A stretch of DNA of 64,000 nt, taken from Eulemur rufifrons (lineage: Eukaryota > Chordata > Mammalia > Primates > Lemuridae). Shown piece after piece: positions 13,166 through 27,990 of this stretch (its first letter is position 1; the number at the start of each line of letters is the position of its first letter). A program made the translations under genes and the position numbers. Below the pieces are notes generated by a model. The model saw only the letters and a program-made list of their open reading frames with translations, had not been told where the DNA came from and made no database searches. The stretch covers positions 93,501 to 157,500 of the forward strand of contig NW_027182952.1 of assembly GCF_041146395.1 (NCBI RefSeq). The letters run 5' to 3'.

Positions 13166-16100
13166 AAACAGATTCGCAGTTTTCACCTTCCATACTAATA
13201 CCCACTTCTCCTCTCTGGGGATAATAAAAACAAACCAGCGAACTGACAGAGGGCCTGACCAACACATCCACACCGACCCCACAGGAAAAAAAAAAAAAAA
13301 AAGCACCGTAGCCTCCAGCTACTAATTATAATGCTAACTTGCAAAATTTTCCTGCATTTTTAAACAATGGAAAAATGATGGTGAGATGAAACTTAGAAGA
13401 ATGGATTCTTGTCAGTCTCCACTAACAAAAATAGGCAAAACCAAGTCAGCTACGCCTCAGCATCGTTATGTTCGTGGCAGCCATCTTGGGTTTCAGGAGG
13501 CACAAACAAACGTTATCACAATTATGGTGAAACGCTGAACATCTGCAAATAATTTTCAACGTACTGGTTAATTGAAAAGCTCTGCGGCATACTTCTTGGA
13601 ACAAGCCAGTTACCAGATCCCACGCAAAGAGGAGTATATAGAACCATTCTGGATTTCCAGCTGACAAAGTAAAGGATTACTAAAGGAACGGGATGACCAT
13701 GGGGATCATCGTTAATTCTCTGAAACAGAATCCGCCCTTTTCACCTGCCAAACACATGCCCACTTCTCCTCTATGGGATAATAAAAACTAACGAGGGAAC
13801 TGACAGAGGGCCTCACCCCCCGATCCACATCGACCACACACACAAAAAAAAAAACCGTACCCTCCAGCTACTAATTATAATGCTAACTTGCAAAATTTCC
13901 CTGCATTTTAAAACAATGGAAAAATGGTGGTGGGATGATACTTAGAAGAATGGCTTCTTGTTAGTCTCCACCAAAAAAAATAGGCAACACCAAGTCAGCT
14001 ACTCCTCAGCATAGTTAGGACCGTCGCAGCCTTCTTGGGTTTCAGGAGGCACAAACAAACGTTATCACAATTATGGTGAAACGCTGAACACCTGCAAATA
14101 ATTTTCAACGTAGTGGTTAATTGAAAAGCTCTGCGGCATACTTCTTGGAACAAGCCAGTTACCTGTTCCCACGCAAAGAGGAGTATATAGAACCATGGTC
14201 GATTTCCAGCTGATGAAGTAAAGGATTATTAAAGGAACGGGATGAGCATGGGGATCATCGTAAATTCTCTGAAACAGAATCCTCCTTTTCACCTGCCAAA
14301 CACATGCCGACTTCTCCTCTCTGGGGATAATAAAAACTAACCAGCGAACTGACAGAGGGCCTGACCCCCCCATCCACATCGACCACACACAAAAAAAAAC
14401 CGTACCCTCCAGCTCCTAATTATAATGCTAACTTGCAAAATTTCCCTGCATTTTAAAACAATGCAAAAATGGTGGTGGGATGATACTTAGAAGAATGGCT
14501 TCTTGTCTGTCTCCACTAACAAAAATAGGCAACACCAAGTCAGCTACTCCTCAGCATAGATATGTCCGTCGCAGCCTTTTGGATTTCAGAAGGCACATAC
14601 AAGCGTTATCAAAATTATGGTGAAACGCTGAAAACCTGCAAATAATATTCAACGTACTGGTTAATTTGAAAACTCTCCAGCATACTTCTTGGAACAAGCC
14701 AGGTACCTGTGCCCACGCATAGAGGAGTATATAGAAACATGGTGGAATCCCAGCTGATGAAGCAAAGGATTCTTAAAGGAATGAGATGACCATGCGTATC
14801 CTGTTTAATTCTCTGAAACAGAATCCGCACTTTTCACCTGCCAAACACATGCCCACTTCTCCTCTCTGGGGATAATAAAAACAAACCAGTGAATTGACAG
14901 ATGGCCTGAACAACCCAGCCACACTGAAGCCACAAAAAAAAAAAAAAGGACCCTCCAGCTACTAATTATAATGATAACTTGCAAAATTTCCCTGCATTTT
15001 TAAACAATGGAAAAATGATGGTGGGATGATACTTAGAAGAATGGCTTCTTGTCAGTCTCCACTAACAAAAATAGGCAACACGAAGTCAGCTACGCCTCAG
15101 CATACTTATGTCCTTAGCAGCCATATTGTGTTTCAGGAGACACAAACAAACGTAAGAATTATGGTGAAACGCTGAAAACCTGCAAATAATTTTCAACGTA
15201 CTGCTTAATTGAAAAGCTCTGCGGCATACTTCTTGGAACAAGCCAGTTACCTGTGCCCACACATAGAGGAGTATATACAACCATGGTGGATTCCCAGCAG
15301 ATGAAGCAAAAGTTTCCTAAAGGAACGGGATGAGCATGCGGATCCTGTTTCATTCTCTGAAACAGAATCCGAACTTTTCACCTGCCAAACACATGCCCAC
15401 TTCTCCTCTCTGGGGATAATAAAAACTAACCAGCGAACTGACAGAGGGCCTGACCAACACATCCACACCGACCCCACAGGAAAAAAAAAAAAAAAACACC
15501 GTAGCCTCCAGCTACTTAATATAATGCTGACTTGCAAAATTTCCCTGCATTTTAAAACAATGGAAAAATGGTGGTGGGATGATACTTAGAAGAATGGCTT
15601 CTTTTCAGTCTCCACTAACAAATATCGGCAACACCAAGTCAGCTACGCCTCAGCATAGTTATGTCTGTGGCAGCTATCTTGGGTTTCAAGGCACATACAA
15701 ACGTTGCCGCAATTATGATGAAACGCTGAAAACCTGAAAATAATTTTCAATGTACTTTTTATTTGAAAAGCTCTGTGGCATACTTCTTGGAACAAGCCAG
15801 TAACCTGTGCCCACCCATACGGGAGTATATAGAACTATGGTGGTTTCCCAGCGGATGAAGCAAAGGATTCTTAAAGGAAGCGGATGACCATTTAGATCCT
15901 GTTTAATTCTTTGAAACAGAATCCCCCCTTTTCACCTGCCAAACACATGCCCACTTCTCCTCTCTGGGGATAATAAAAACTAACCAGCGAACTGACAGAG
16001 GGTCTGACCCCCCCATCCACATCGACCACACACACAAAAAAACCGTACCCTCCAGCTACTAATTATAATGCTAAATTGCAAAATTTCCCTGCATTTTAAA

Positions 16101-18640
16101 ACAATGGAAAAATGGTGGTGGGATGATACTTAGAAGAATGGTTTCTTGTCTGTCTCCACTAACAAAAATAGGCAACACCTAGTCAGCTACTCCTCAGCAT
16201 AGTTATGTCCGTCGCAGCCTTCTTGGGTTTCAGGAGGCACATACAAACGTTATCAAAATTATGGTGAAACGCTGAAAACCTGCAAATAATTTTCAACGTA
16301 CTGGTTAATTTGAAAACTCTCCAGCATACTTCTTGGAACAAGCCAGGTACCTGTGCCCACGCATAAAGGAGTATATAGAAACATGGTGGAATCCCAGCTG
16401 ATGAAGCAAAGGATTCTTAAAGGAATGAGATGACCATGCGGATCCTGTTTAATTCTCTGAAACAGAGTCCGCACTTTTCACCTGCCAAACACATGCCCAC
16501 TACTCTTCTGTGGGGATAATAAAAACAAACCAGCGATCTGACAGAGGGCCTGAACACCCATCCTGACCGACCCCACAAAAAAAAATAGTACCTTCCAGCT
16601 ACTAATTATAATGCCAATTTGCAAAATTTCCCTGCATTTTTAAACAATGGAAAAATGATGGTGGGATGATACTTAGAAGAATGGCTTCTTGTCTGTCTCC
16701 ACTAACAAAAATAGGCAACACCAAGTCAGCTACTCCTCAGCATAGTTATGTGCGTCGCAGCCTTCTTGGGTTTCAGGAGGCACATACAACCGTTATCACA
16801 ATTATGGTGAAACGCTGAAAACCTGCAAAGGATTTTCAACATACTGGTTAACTGAAAAGCTCTGAGGCATACTGCTTGGAACAAGCCAGTTTCCTGTGCC
16901 CACGCATAGAGAAGTATATAGAACCATGGTGGATTCCCAGCTCATGAAGCAAAGGATACTTAAAGGAACGGGATTACCATGCGGATCCTGTTTAATTCTC
17001 TGAAACAGATCCGCAGTTTTCACTGCCATACTAATACCCACTTCTCCTCTCTGGGGATAATAAAAACAAACCAGCGAAGTGACAGAGGGCCTGACCAACA
17101 CATCCACACCGACCCCACAGGAAAAAAAAAAAAAAACACCGTAGCCTCCAGCTACTAATTATAATGCTAACTTGCAAAATTTACCTGCATTTTAAAACAA
17201 TGGAAAAATGATGGTGAGATGATACTTAGAAGAATGGATTCTTGTCAGTCTCCACTAACAAAAATAGGCAAAACCAAGTCAGCTACGCCTCAGCATAGTT
17301 ATGCTCGTGGCAGCCATCTTGGGTTTCAGGAGGCACAAACAAACGTTATCACAATTATGGTGAAACGCTGAACACCTGCAAATAATTTTCAACGTAGTGG
17401 TTAATTGAAAAGCTCTGCGGCATACTTCTTGGAACAAGCCAGTTACCTGTTCCCACGCAAAGAGGAGTATATACAACCATGGTGGATTTCCAGCTGATGA
17501 AGTAAAGGATTATTAAAGAACGGGATGACCATGGGGATCATGGTTAATTCTCTGAAACAGAATCCCCCCTTTTCACCTGCCAAACACATGCCCACTTCTC
17601 CTCTCTGGGGATAATAAAAACTAACCAGCGAACTGACAGAGGGCCTGACCCCCCCATCCACATCGACCACACAAAAAAAAATACCGTACCCTCCAGCTAC
17701 TAATTATAATGCTATCTTGCAAAATTTCCCTGCATTTTAAAACAATGGAAAAATGGTGGTGGGATGATACTTAGAAGAATGGCTTCTTGTCTGTCTCCAC
17801 TAACAAAAATAGGCAACACCAAGTCAGCTACTCCTCAGCATAGTTATGTCCGTCGCAGCCTTCTTGGGTTTCAGGAGGCACATACAAACGTTATCAAAAT
17901 TATAGTGAAACGCTGAACACCTGCAAATAATTTTCAACATAGTGGTTAATTGAAAAGCTCTGCGGCATACTTCTTGGAACAAGCCAGTTACCTGTTCCCA
18001 CGCAAAGAGGAGTATATAGAACCATGGTGGATTTCCAGCTGATGAAGTAAAGGATTACTAAAGGAACGGGATGAGCATGGGGATCATCGTTAATTCTCTA
18101 AAACAGAATCCGCCCTTTTCACGTGCCAAAAACATGCCCACTTCTCCTCTCTGGGGATAATAAAAACTAACCAGCGAACTGACAGAGGGCCTGACCCCCC
18201 CATCCACATCGACCACACACACAAAAAAAAAAACTGTACCCTCCAGCTACTAATTATAATGCTAACTTGCAAAATTTCCCTGCATTTTAAAACAATGGAA
18301 AAATGGTGGTGGAATGATTCTTAGAAGAATGGCTTCTTGTCAGTCTCCACTAAAAAAATAGGCAACACCAAGTCAGCTACTCCTCAGCATAGTTATGTCC
18401 GTCGCAGCCTTCTTGGGTTTCAGGAGGCACAAACAAACGTTATCACAATTATGGTGAAACACTCAACACCTGCAAATAATTTTCAACGTAGTGGTTAATT
18501 GAAAAGCTCTGCGGCATACTTCTTGGAACAAGCTAGTTACCTGTTCTCACGCAAAGGATAGTATATAGAACCATGGTCGATTCCCAGCTGATGAAGTAAA
18601 GGATTATTAAAGGAACGGGATGACCATGGGGATCATCGTT
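13166..18640. repeat. Super-repeat copy II, left part (A-A-B-D-E-B-C-A-A run)
   Basis: This run is matched by 21936-26345. Diagnostic shared variants are 'gagatgaaacttagaag', 'ttaccagatcccacgc', 'gaaccattctggatttcc', 'aaggcacatacaaacgttgc' and 'ggaatgattcttagaag'. The offset is 8766 bp at the start, 8221 bp in the middle and about 7676 bp at the end. The second copy is therefore missing single monomers at two places, as expected of unequal exchange. Confidence 0.8.
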
Positions 18641-20560
18641 AATTCTCTGAAACAGAATCCGCCCTTTTCACCTGCCAAACACATGCCCACTTCTCCTCTC
18701 TGGGGATAATAAAAACTAACCAGCGAACTGACAGAGGGCCTGACGCCCCCATCCACATCGACCACACACAAAAAAAAAACCGTACCCTCCAGCTACTAAT
18801 TATAATGCTAACTTCCAAAATTTCCCTGCATTTTAAAACAATGGAAAAATGGTGGTGGGATGATACTTACAAGAATGGCTTCTTGTCAGTCTCCACTAAC
18901 AAAAATAGGCAACACCAAGTCAGCTACTCCTCAGCATAGTTATGTCCGTCGCAGCCTTCTTGGGTTTCAGGAGGCACAAACAAACGTTATCACAATTATG
19001 GTGAAACGCTGAACACCTGCAAATAATTTTCAACGTAGTGGTTAATTGAAAAGCTCTGCGGCATACTACTTGGAACAAGCCAGTTACCTGTTCCCACGCA
19101 AAGAGGAGTATATAGAACCATGGTGGATTTCCAGCTGATGAAGTAAAGGATTATTAAAGGAACGGGATGACCATGGGGATCATCGTAAATTCTCTGAAAC
19201 AGAATCCGCCCTTTTCACCTGCCAAACTCATGCCCACTTCCCCTCTCTGGGGATTATAAAAACTAACCGGCGAACTGACAGAGGGCCTGACCCCCCCATC
19301 CACATCGACCACACACACAAAGAAAAACCGCACCCTCCAGCTACTAATTATAATGCTAACTTGCAAAATTTACCTGCATTTTAAAACAATGGAAAAATGG
19401 TGGTGGGATGATACTTAGAAGAATGGCTTCTTGTCTGTCTCCACTAACAAAAATACGCAACACCAAGTCAGCTACTCCTCAGCATAGTTATGTCCGTCGC
19501 AGCCTTCTTGGGTTTCAGGAGGCACATACAAACGTTATAAAAATTATGGTGAAACGCTGAAAACCAGCAAATAATTTTCAACGTACTGGTTAATTTGAAA
19601 ACTCTCCAGCATACTTCTTGGAACAAGCGAGGTATCTGTGCCCACGCATAGAGGAGTATATAGAAACATGTTGGAATCCCAGCTGATGAAGCAAAGTATT
19701 CTTAAAGGAATGAGATGACCATGCGGATCCTGTTTAATTCTCTGAAACCGAATCCGCACTTTTCACCTGCCAAATACATGCCCACTTCTCCTCTCTGGGG
19801 ATAATAAAAACAAACCAGTGAATTGACAGATGGCCTGACCAACCCATCCACACTGACCACACACAAAAAAAAAAAGTACCCTCCAGCTACTAATTATAAT
19901 GATAACTTGCAAAATTTCCCTGCATTTTAAAACAATGGAAAAATGGTGGTGGGATGATACTTAGAAGAATGGCTTCTTGTCTGTCTCCACTAACAAAAAT
20001 AGGCAACACCAAGTCAGCTACTCCTCAGCATAGTTATGTCCGTCGCAGCCTTCTTGGGTTTCAGGAGGCACATACAAACGTTATCACAATTACGGTGAAA
20101 TGCTGAAAACCTGGAAATAATTTTCAACGTACTGGTTAATTTGAAAACTCTCCGGCATACTTCTTGGAACAAGCCAGGTACATGTGCCCACACATAGAGG
20201 AGTATATAGAACCATGGTGGATTTCCAGCTGATGAAGTAAAGGTTTATTAAAGGAACGGGATGACCATGGGGATCATCGTTAATTCTCTGAAACAGAATC
20301 CGCCCTTTTCACCTGCCAAACACATGCCCACTTCTCCTCTCTGCGGATAATAAAAACTAACCAGCGAACTGACAGAGGGCCTGAACCCCCCATCCAAATC
20401 GACCACACACACACAAAAAAACCGTACCTTCCAGCTACTAATTACAATGCTAACTTGCAAAATTTCCCTGAATTTTAAAACAATGGAAAAATGGTGGTGG
20501 GATGATACTTAGAAGAATGGCTTCTTGTCTGTCTCCACTAACAAAAATAGGCAACACCAA
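17000..20560. repeat. Super-repeat copy II, right part
   Basis: Partner of 7.1-9.85 kb and, in part, of 25.2-27.1 kb. It holds the same succession of class C, A and B monomers and the same private substitutions. The unit with 'ccatccaaatcgaccac' near 20.39 kb also has close relatives at 9.41 and 12.72 kb. Confidence 0.75.
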
Positions 20561-21935
20561 GTCAGCTTCTCCTCAGCATAGTTATGTCCGTCCCAGCCTT
20601 CTTGGGTTTCAGGAGGCACAAACAAACGTTATCACAATTATGGTGAAACGCTGAACACCTGCAAATTATTTTCAACGTAGTGGTTAATTGAAAAGCTCTG
20701 CGGCATACTTCTTGGAACAAGCCAGTTACCTGTTCCCACGCAAAGAGGAGTATATAGAACCATGGTGGATTTCCAGCTGATGAAGTAAAGGATTATTAAA
20801 GGAACGGGATGAGCATGGGGATCATCGTTAATTCTCTGAAACAGAATCCGCCCTTTTCACCTGCCAAACACATGCCCACTTCTCCTCTCTGGGGATAATA
20901 AAAACTAACCAGGGAACTGACAGAGGGCCTGACCCCCCCATCCACATCGACCACACACACAAAAAAAAAAAACCGTACCCTCCAGCTACTAATTATAATG
21001 CTAAATTGCAAAATTTCCCTGCATTTTAAAACAATGGAAAAATGGTGGTGGGATGATACTTAGAAGAATGGCTTCTTCTCAGTCTCCACTAACAAAAATA
21101 GGCAACACCAAGTCAGCTACTCCTCAGCATAGTTATGTCCGTCGCAGCCTTCTTGGGTTTCAGGAGGCACAAACAAACGTTATCACAATTATGGTGAAAC
21201 GCTGAACACCTGCAAATAATTTTCAACGTAGTGGTTAATTGAAAAGCTCTACGGCATACTTCTTGGAACAAGCCAGTTACCTGTTCCCACGCAAAGAGGA
21301 GTATATAGAACCATGGTGGATTTCCAGCTGATGAAGTAAAGGATTATTAAAGGAACGGGATGACCATGGGGATCATCGTTAATTCTCTGAAACAGAATCC
21401 GCCCTTTTCACCTGCCAAACACATGCCCACTTCTCCTCTCTGGGGATAATAAAAACAAACCAGTGAATTGACAGATGGCCTGACCAACCCATCCACACTG
21501 ATCCCACAAAAAATAAAAAGTACCCTCCAGCTACTAATTATAATGCTAACTTGCAAAATTTCCCTGCATTTTTAAACAATGGAAAAATGATGGTGGGATG
21601 ATACTTAGAAGAATGGCTTCTTGTCAGTCTCCACTAACAAAAATAGGCAACACGAAGTCAGCTACGCCTCAGCATACTTATGTCCTTGGCAGCCATATTG
21701 GGTTTCAGGAGACACATACACACGTTATCACAATTATGGTGAAACGCTGAAAACCTGCAAAGGATTTTCAACATACTGGTTAATTGAAAAGCTCTGAGGC
21801 ATACTTCTTGGAACATGCCAGTTTCCAGTGCCCACGCATAGAGAAGTATATAGAACCATGGTGGATTCCCAGCTCATGAAGCAAAGGATTCTTAAGGGAA
21901 CGGGATTACCATGCGGATCCTGTTTAATTCTCTGA

Positions 21936-24900
21936 AACAGATCCGCAGTTTTCACCTGCCATACTAATACCCACTTCTCCTCTCTGGGGATAATAAAAAC
22001 AAACCAGCGAACTGACAGAGGGCCTGACCAACACATCCACACCGACCCCACAGGAAAAAAAAAAAAAAACACCGTAGCCTCCAGCTACTAATTATAATGC
22101 TAACTTGCAAAATTTTCCTGCATTTTTAAACAATGGAAAAATGATGGTGAGATGAAACTTAGAAGAATGGATTCTTGTCAGTCTCCACTAACAAAAATAG
22201 GCAAAACCAAGTCAGCTACGCCTCAGCATCGTTATGTTCGTGGCAGCCATCTTGGGTTTCAGGAGGCACAAACAAACGTTATCACAATTATGGTGAAACG
22301 CTGAACATCTGCAAATAATTTTCAACGTACTGGTTAATTGAAAAGCTCTGCGGCATACTTCTTGGAACAAGCCAGTTACCAGATCCCACGCAAAGAGGAG
22401 TATATAGAACCATTCTGGATTTCCAGCTGACGAAGTAAAGGATTACTAAAGGAACGGGATGACCATGGGGATCATCGTTAATTCTCTGAAACAGAATCCG
22501 CCCTTTTCACCTGCCAAACACATGCCCACTTCTCCTCTATGGGATAATAAAAACTAACGAGGGAACTGACAGAGGGCCTCACCCCCCGATCCACATCGAC
22601 CACACACACAAAAAAAAAAACCGTACCCTCCAGCTACTAATTATAATGCTAACTTGCAAAATTTCCCTGCATTTTAAAACAATGCAAAAATGGTGGTGGG
22701 ATGATACTTAGAAGAATGGCTTCTTGTCTGTCTCCACTAACAAATATAGGCAACACCAAGTCAGCTACTCCTCAGCATAGTTATGTCCATCGCAGCCTTT
22801 TGGATTTCAGAAGGCACATACAAACGTTATCAAAATTATGGTGAAACGCTGAAAACCTGCAAATAATTTTCAACGTACTGGTTAATTTGAAAACTCTCCA
22901 GCATACTTCTTGGAACAAGCCAGGTACCTGTGCCCACGCATAGAGGAGTATATAGAAACATGGTGGAATCCCAGCTGATGAAGCAAAGGATTCTTAAAGG
23001 AATGAGATGACCATGCGGATCCTGTTTAATTCTCTGAAACAGAATCCGCACTTTTCACCTGCCAAACACATGCCCACTTCTCCTCTCTGGGGATAATAAA
23101 AACAAACCAGTGAATTGACAGATGGCCTGAACAACCCAGCCACACTGAACCCACAAAAAAAAAAAAGGACCCTCCAGCTACTAATTATAATGATAACTTG
23201 CAAAATTTCCCTGCATTTTTAAACAATGGAAAAATGATGGTGGGATGATACTTAGAAGAATGGCTTCTTGTCAGTCTCCACTAACAAAAATAGGCAACAC
23301 GAAGTCAGCTACGCCTCAGCATACTTATGTCCTTAGGAGCCATATTGTGTTTCAGGAGACACAAACAAACGTTGTAAGAATTATGGTGAAACGCTGAAAA
23401 CCTGCAAATAATTTTCAACGTACTGCTTAATTGAAAAGCTCTGCGGCATACTTCTTGGAACAAGCCAGTTACCTGTGCCCACACATAGAGGAGTATATAG
23501 AACCATGGTGGATTCCCAGCTGATGAAGCAAAAGTTTCCTAAAGGAACGGGATGAGCATGCGGATCCTGTTTCATTCTCTGAAACAGAATCCGAACTTTT
23601 CACCTGCCAAACACATGCCCACTTCTCCTCTCTGGGGATAATAAAAACTAACCAGCGAACTGACAGAGGGCCTGACCAACACATCCACACCGACCCCACA
23701 GGAAAAAAAAAAAAAAACACCGTAACCTCCAGCTACTAAATATAATGCTGACTTGCAAAATTTCCCTGCATTTTAAAACAATGGAAAAATGGTGGTGGGA
23801 TGATACTTAGAAGAATGGCTTCTTGTCAGTCTCCACTAACAAATATCGGCAACACCAAGTCAGCTACGCCTCAGCATAGTTATGTCTGTGGCAGCTATCT
23901 TGGGTTTCAAGGCACATACAAACGTTGCCGCAATTATGATGAAACGCTGAAAACCTGAAAATAATTTTCAATGTACTTTTTATTTGAAAAGCTCTGTGGC
24001 ATACTTCTTGGAACAAGCCAGTAACCTGTGCCCACCCATACGGGAGTATATAGAACTATGGTGGTTTCCCAGCGGATGAAGCAAAGGATTCTTAAAGGAA
24101 GCGGATGACCATTTAGATCCTGTTTAATTCTTTGAAACAGAATCCCCCCTTTTCACCTGCCAAACACATGCCCTCTTCTCCTCTCTGGGGATAATAAAAA
24201 CTAACCAGCGAACTGACAGAGGGTCTGACCCCCCCATCCACATCGACCACACACACAAAAAAACCGTACCCTCCAGCTACTAATTATAATGCTAAATTGC
24301 AAAATTTCCCTGCATTTTAAAACAATGGAAAAATGGTGGTGGGATGATACTTAGAAGAATGGTTTCTTGTCTGTCTCCACTAACAAAAATAGCTAACACC
24401 TAGTCAGCTACTCCTCAGCATAGTTATGTCCTTTGCAGCCTTCTTGGGTTTCAGGAGGCACATACAAACGTTATCAAAATTATGGTGAAACGCTGAAAAC
24501 CTGCAAATAATTTTCAACGTACTGGTTAATTTGAAAACTCTCCAGCATACTTCTTGGAACAAGCCAGGTACCTGTGCCCACGCATAAAGGAGTATATAGA
24601 AACATGGTGGAATCCCAGCTGATGAAGCAAAGGATTCTTAAAGGAATGAGATGACCATGCGGATCCTGTTTAATTCTCTGAAACAGAGTCCGCACTTTTC
24701 ACCTGCCAAACACATGCCCACTACTCTTCTCTGGGGATAATAAAAACAAACCAGCGATCTTACAGAGGGCCTGAACACCCATCCTGACCGACCCCACAAA
24801 AAAAAATAGTACCCTCCAGCTACTAATTATAATGCCAATTTGCAAAATTTCCCTGCATTTTTAAACAATGGAAAAATGATGGTGGGATGATACTTAGAAG

Positions 24901-27090
24901 AATGGCTTCTTGTCTGTCTCCACTAACAAAAATAGGCAACACCAAGTCAGCTACTCCTCAGCATAGTTATGTCCGTCGCAGCCTTCTTGGGTTTCAGGAG
25001 GCACATACAAACGTTATCACAATTATGGTAAAACGCTGAAAACCTGCAAAGGATTCTCAACATACTGGTTAATTGAAAAGCTCTGAGGCATACTTCTTGG
25101 AACAAGCCAGTTTCCTGTGCCCACGCATAGAGAAGTATATAGAACCATGGTGGATTCCCAGCTCATGAAGCAAAGGATACTTAAAGGAACGGGATTACCA
25201 TGCGGATCCTGTTTAATTCTCTGAAACAGATCCGCAGTTTTCACTGCCATACTAATACCCACTTCTCCTCTCTGGGGATAATAAAAACAAACCAGCGAAC
25301 TGACAGAGGGCCTGACCAACACATCCACACCGACCCCACAGGAAAAAAAAAAAAAAACACCGTAGCCTCCAGCTACTAATTATAATGCTAACTTGCAAAA
25401 TTTACCTGCATTTTAAAACAATGGAAAAATGATGGTGAGATGATACTTAGAAGAATGGATTCTTGTCAGTCTCCACTAACAAAAATAGGCAAAACCAAGT
25501 CAGCTACGCCTCAGCATAGTTATGCTCGTGGCAGCCATCTTGGGTTTCAGGAGGCACAAACAAACGTTATCACAATTATGGTGAAACGCTGAACATCTGC
25601 AAATAATTTTCAACGTAGTGGTTAATTGAAAAGCTCTGCGGCATACTTCTTGGAACAAGCCAGTTACCTGTTCCCACGCAAAGAGGAGTATATACAACCA
25701 TGGTGGATTTCCAGCTGATGAAGTAAAGGATTATTAAAGAACGGGATGACCATGGGGATCATGGTTAATTCTCTGAAACAGAATCCCCCCTTTTCACCTG
25801 CCAAACACATGCCCACTTCTCTTCTCTGGGGATAATAAAAACTAACCAGCGAACTGACAGAGGGCCTGACCCCCCCATCCACATCGACCACACACACACA
25901 AAAAAAAACTGTACCCTCCAGCTACTAATTATAATGCTAACTAGCAAAATTTCCCTGCATTTTAATACAATGGAAAAATGGTGGTGGAATGATTCTTAGA
26001 AGAATGGCTTCTTGTCAGTCTCCACTAACAAAAATAGGCAACACCAAGTCAGCTACTCCTCAGCATAGTTATGTCCGTCGCAGCCTTCTTGGGTTTCAGG
26101 AGGCACAAACAAACGTTATCACAATTATGGTGAAACGCTCAACACCTGCAAATAATTTTCAACGTAGTGGTTAATTGAAAAGCTCTGCGGCATACTTCTT
26201 GGAACAAGCTAGTTACCTGTTCCCACGCAAAGGATAGTATATAGAACCATGGTCGATTCCCAGCTGATGAAGTAAAGGATTATTAAAGGAACGGGATGAC
26301 CATGGGGATCATCGTTAATTCTCTGAAACAGAATCCGCCCTTTTCACCTTCCAAACACATGCCCACTTCTCCTCTCTGGGGATAATCAAAACTAACCAGC
26401 GAACTGACAGAGGGCCTGACGCCCCCATCAACATCGACCACACACAAAAAAAAAACCGTACCCTCCAGCTCCTAATTATAATGCTAACTTGCAAAATTTC
26501 CCTGCATTTTAAAACAATGGAAAAATGGTGGTGGGATGATACTTAGAAGAATGGCTTCTTGTCAGTCTCCACTAACAAAAATAGGCAACACCAAGTCAGC
26601 TACTCCTCAGCATAGTTATGTCCGTCGCAGCCTTCTTGGGTTTCAGGAGGCACATTCAAACGTTATAAAAATTATGGTGAAACGCTGAAAACCAGCAAAT
26701 AATTTTCAACGTACTGGTTAATTTGAAAACTCTCCAGCATACTTCTTGGAACAAGCGAGGTACCTGTGCCCACGCATAGAGGAGTATATAGAAACATGTT
26801 GGAATCCCAGCTGATGAAGCAAAGTATTCTTAAAGGAATGAGATGACCATGCGGATCCTGTTTAATTCTCTGAAACAGAATCCGCACTTTTCACCTGCCA
26901 AACACATGCCCACTTCTCCTCTCTGGGGATCATAAAAACAAACCAGTGAATTGACAGATGGCCTGACCAACCCATCCACACTGACCACACACACACAAAA
27001 AAAGTACCCTCCAGCTACTAATTATAATGATAACTTGCAAAATTTCCCTGCATTTTTAAACAATGGAAAAATGGTGGTGGGATGATACTT
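21936..27090. repeat. Super-repeat copy III (partner of 13.2-20 kb)
   Basis: This segment repeats the 13.2-18.6 kb run and then the 19.5-20 kb class B monomer with 'aaaaccagcaaataatt'. The final offset to copy II is about 7128 bp (13 monomers), against 8766 bp (16 monomers) at its start. Three monomers have thus been lost or gained along the pair. Point differences are sparse. Confidence 0.8.
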
Positions 27091-27434
27091 AGAAGAATGG
27101 CTTCTTGTCAGTCTCCACTAACAAAAATAGGCAACACCAAGTCAGCTACTCCTCAGCATAGTTATGTCCGTCGCAGCCTTCTTGGGTTTCAGGAGGCACA
27201 AACAAACGTTATCACAATTATGGTGAAACGCTGAACACCTGCAAATAATTTTCAACGTAGTGGTTAATTGAAAAGCTCTGCGGCATACTTCTTGGAACAA
27301 GCCAGTTACCTATTCCCACGCAAAGAGGAGTATATAGAACCATGGTGGGTTTCCAGCTGATGAAGTTAAGGATTATTAAAGGAACGGGATGACCATGGGG
27401 ATCATCGTTAATTCTCTGAAACAGAATCCGCCCT

Positions 27435-27990
27435 TTTCACCTGCCAAACACATGCCCACTTCTCCTCTCTGGGGATAATAAAAACTAACCAGCGAACTGA
27501 CAGAGGGCCTGACCCCCCCATCCACATCGACCACACACACAAAAAAAAAAAAAAAACCGTACCCTCCAGCTACTAATTATAATGCTAACTTGCAAAATTT
27601 CCCTGCATTTTAAAACAATGGAAAAATGGTGGTGGGATGATACTTAGATGAATGGCTTCTTGTCAGTCTCCACTAACAAAAATAGGCAACACCAAGTCAA
27701 CTACTCCTCAGCATAGTTATGTCCGTCGCAGCCTTCTTGGGTTTCAGGAGGCACATACAAACGTTATCAAAATTATGGTGAAATGCTGAAAACCTGCAAA
27801 TAATTTTCAACGCACTGGTTAATTTGAAAACTCTCCAGCATACTTCTTGGAACAAGCCAGGTACCTGTGCCCACGCATAGAGGAGTATATAGAAACATGG
27901 TGGAATCCCAGCTGATGAAGCAAAGGATTCTTAAAGGAATGAGATGACCATGCAGATCCTGTTTAATTCTCTGAAACAGAATCCGCACTT
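27435..27990 (+). repeat. Exemplar ST-I monomer
   Basis: One complete unit, taken from one 'ttcacctgcc' to the next (556 bp). In order it holds 'ttctcctctctggggataat', a C7 tract, a CA-rich and A-rich run, 'ccctccagctactaatta', the 'atggtggtgggatgatac' segment, a degenerate YY1-like site ('gcagccttcttggg'), 'ttatggtgaaatgctgaaaa', a class B 'aactctccagcatactt' segment, 'gagtatatagaaacatgg', and finally the class B hairpin remnant near 27945. Unit length varies mainly in the A-run. Confidence 0.85.
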
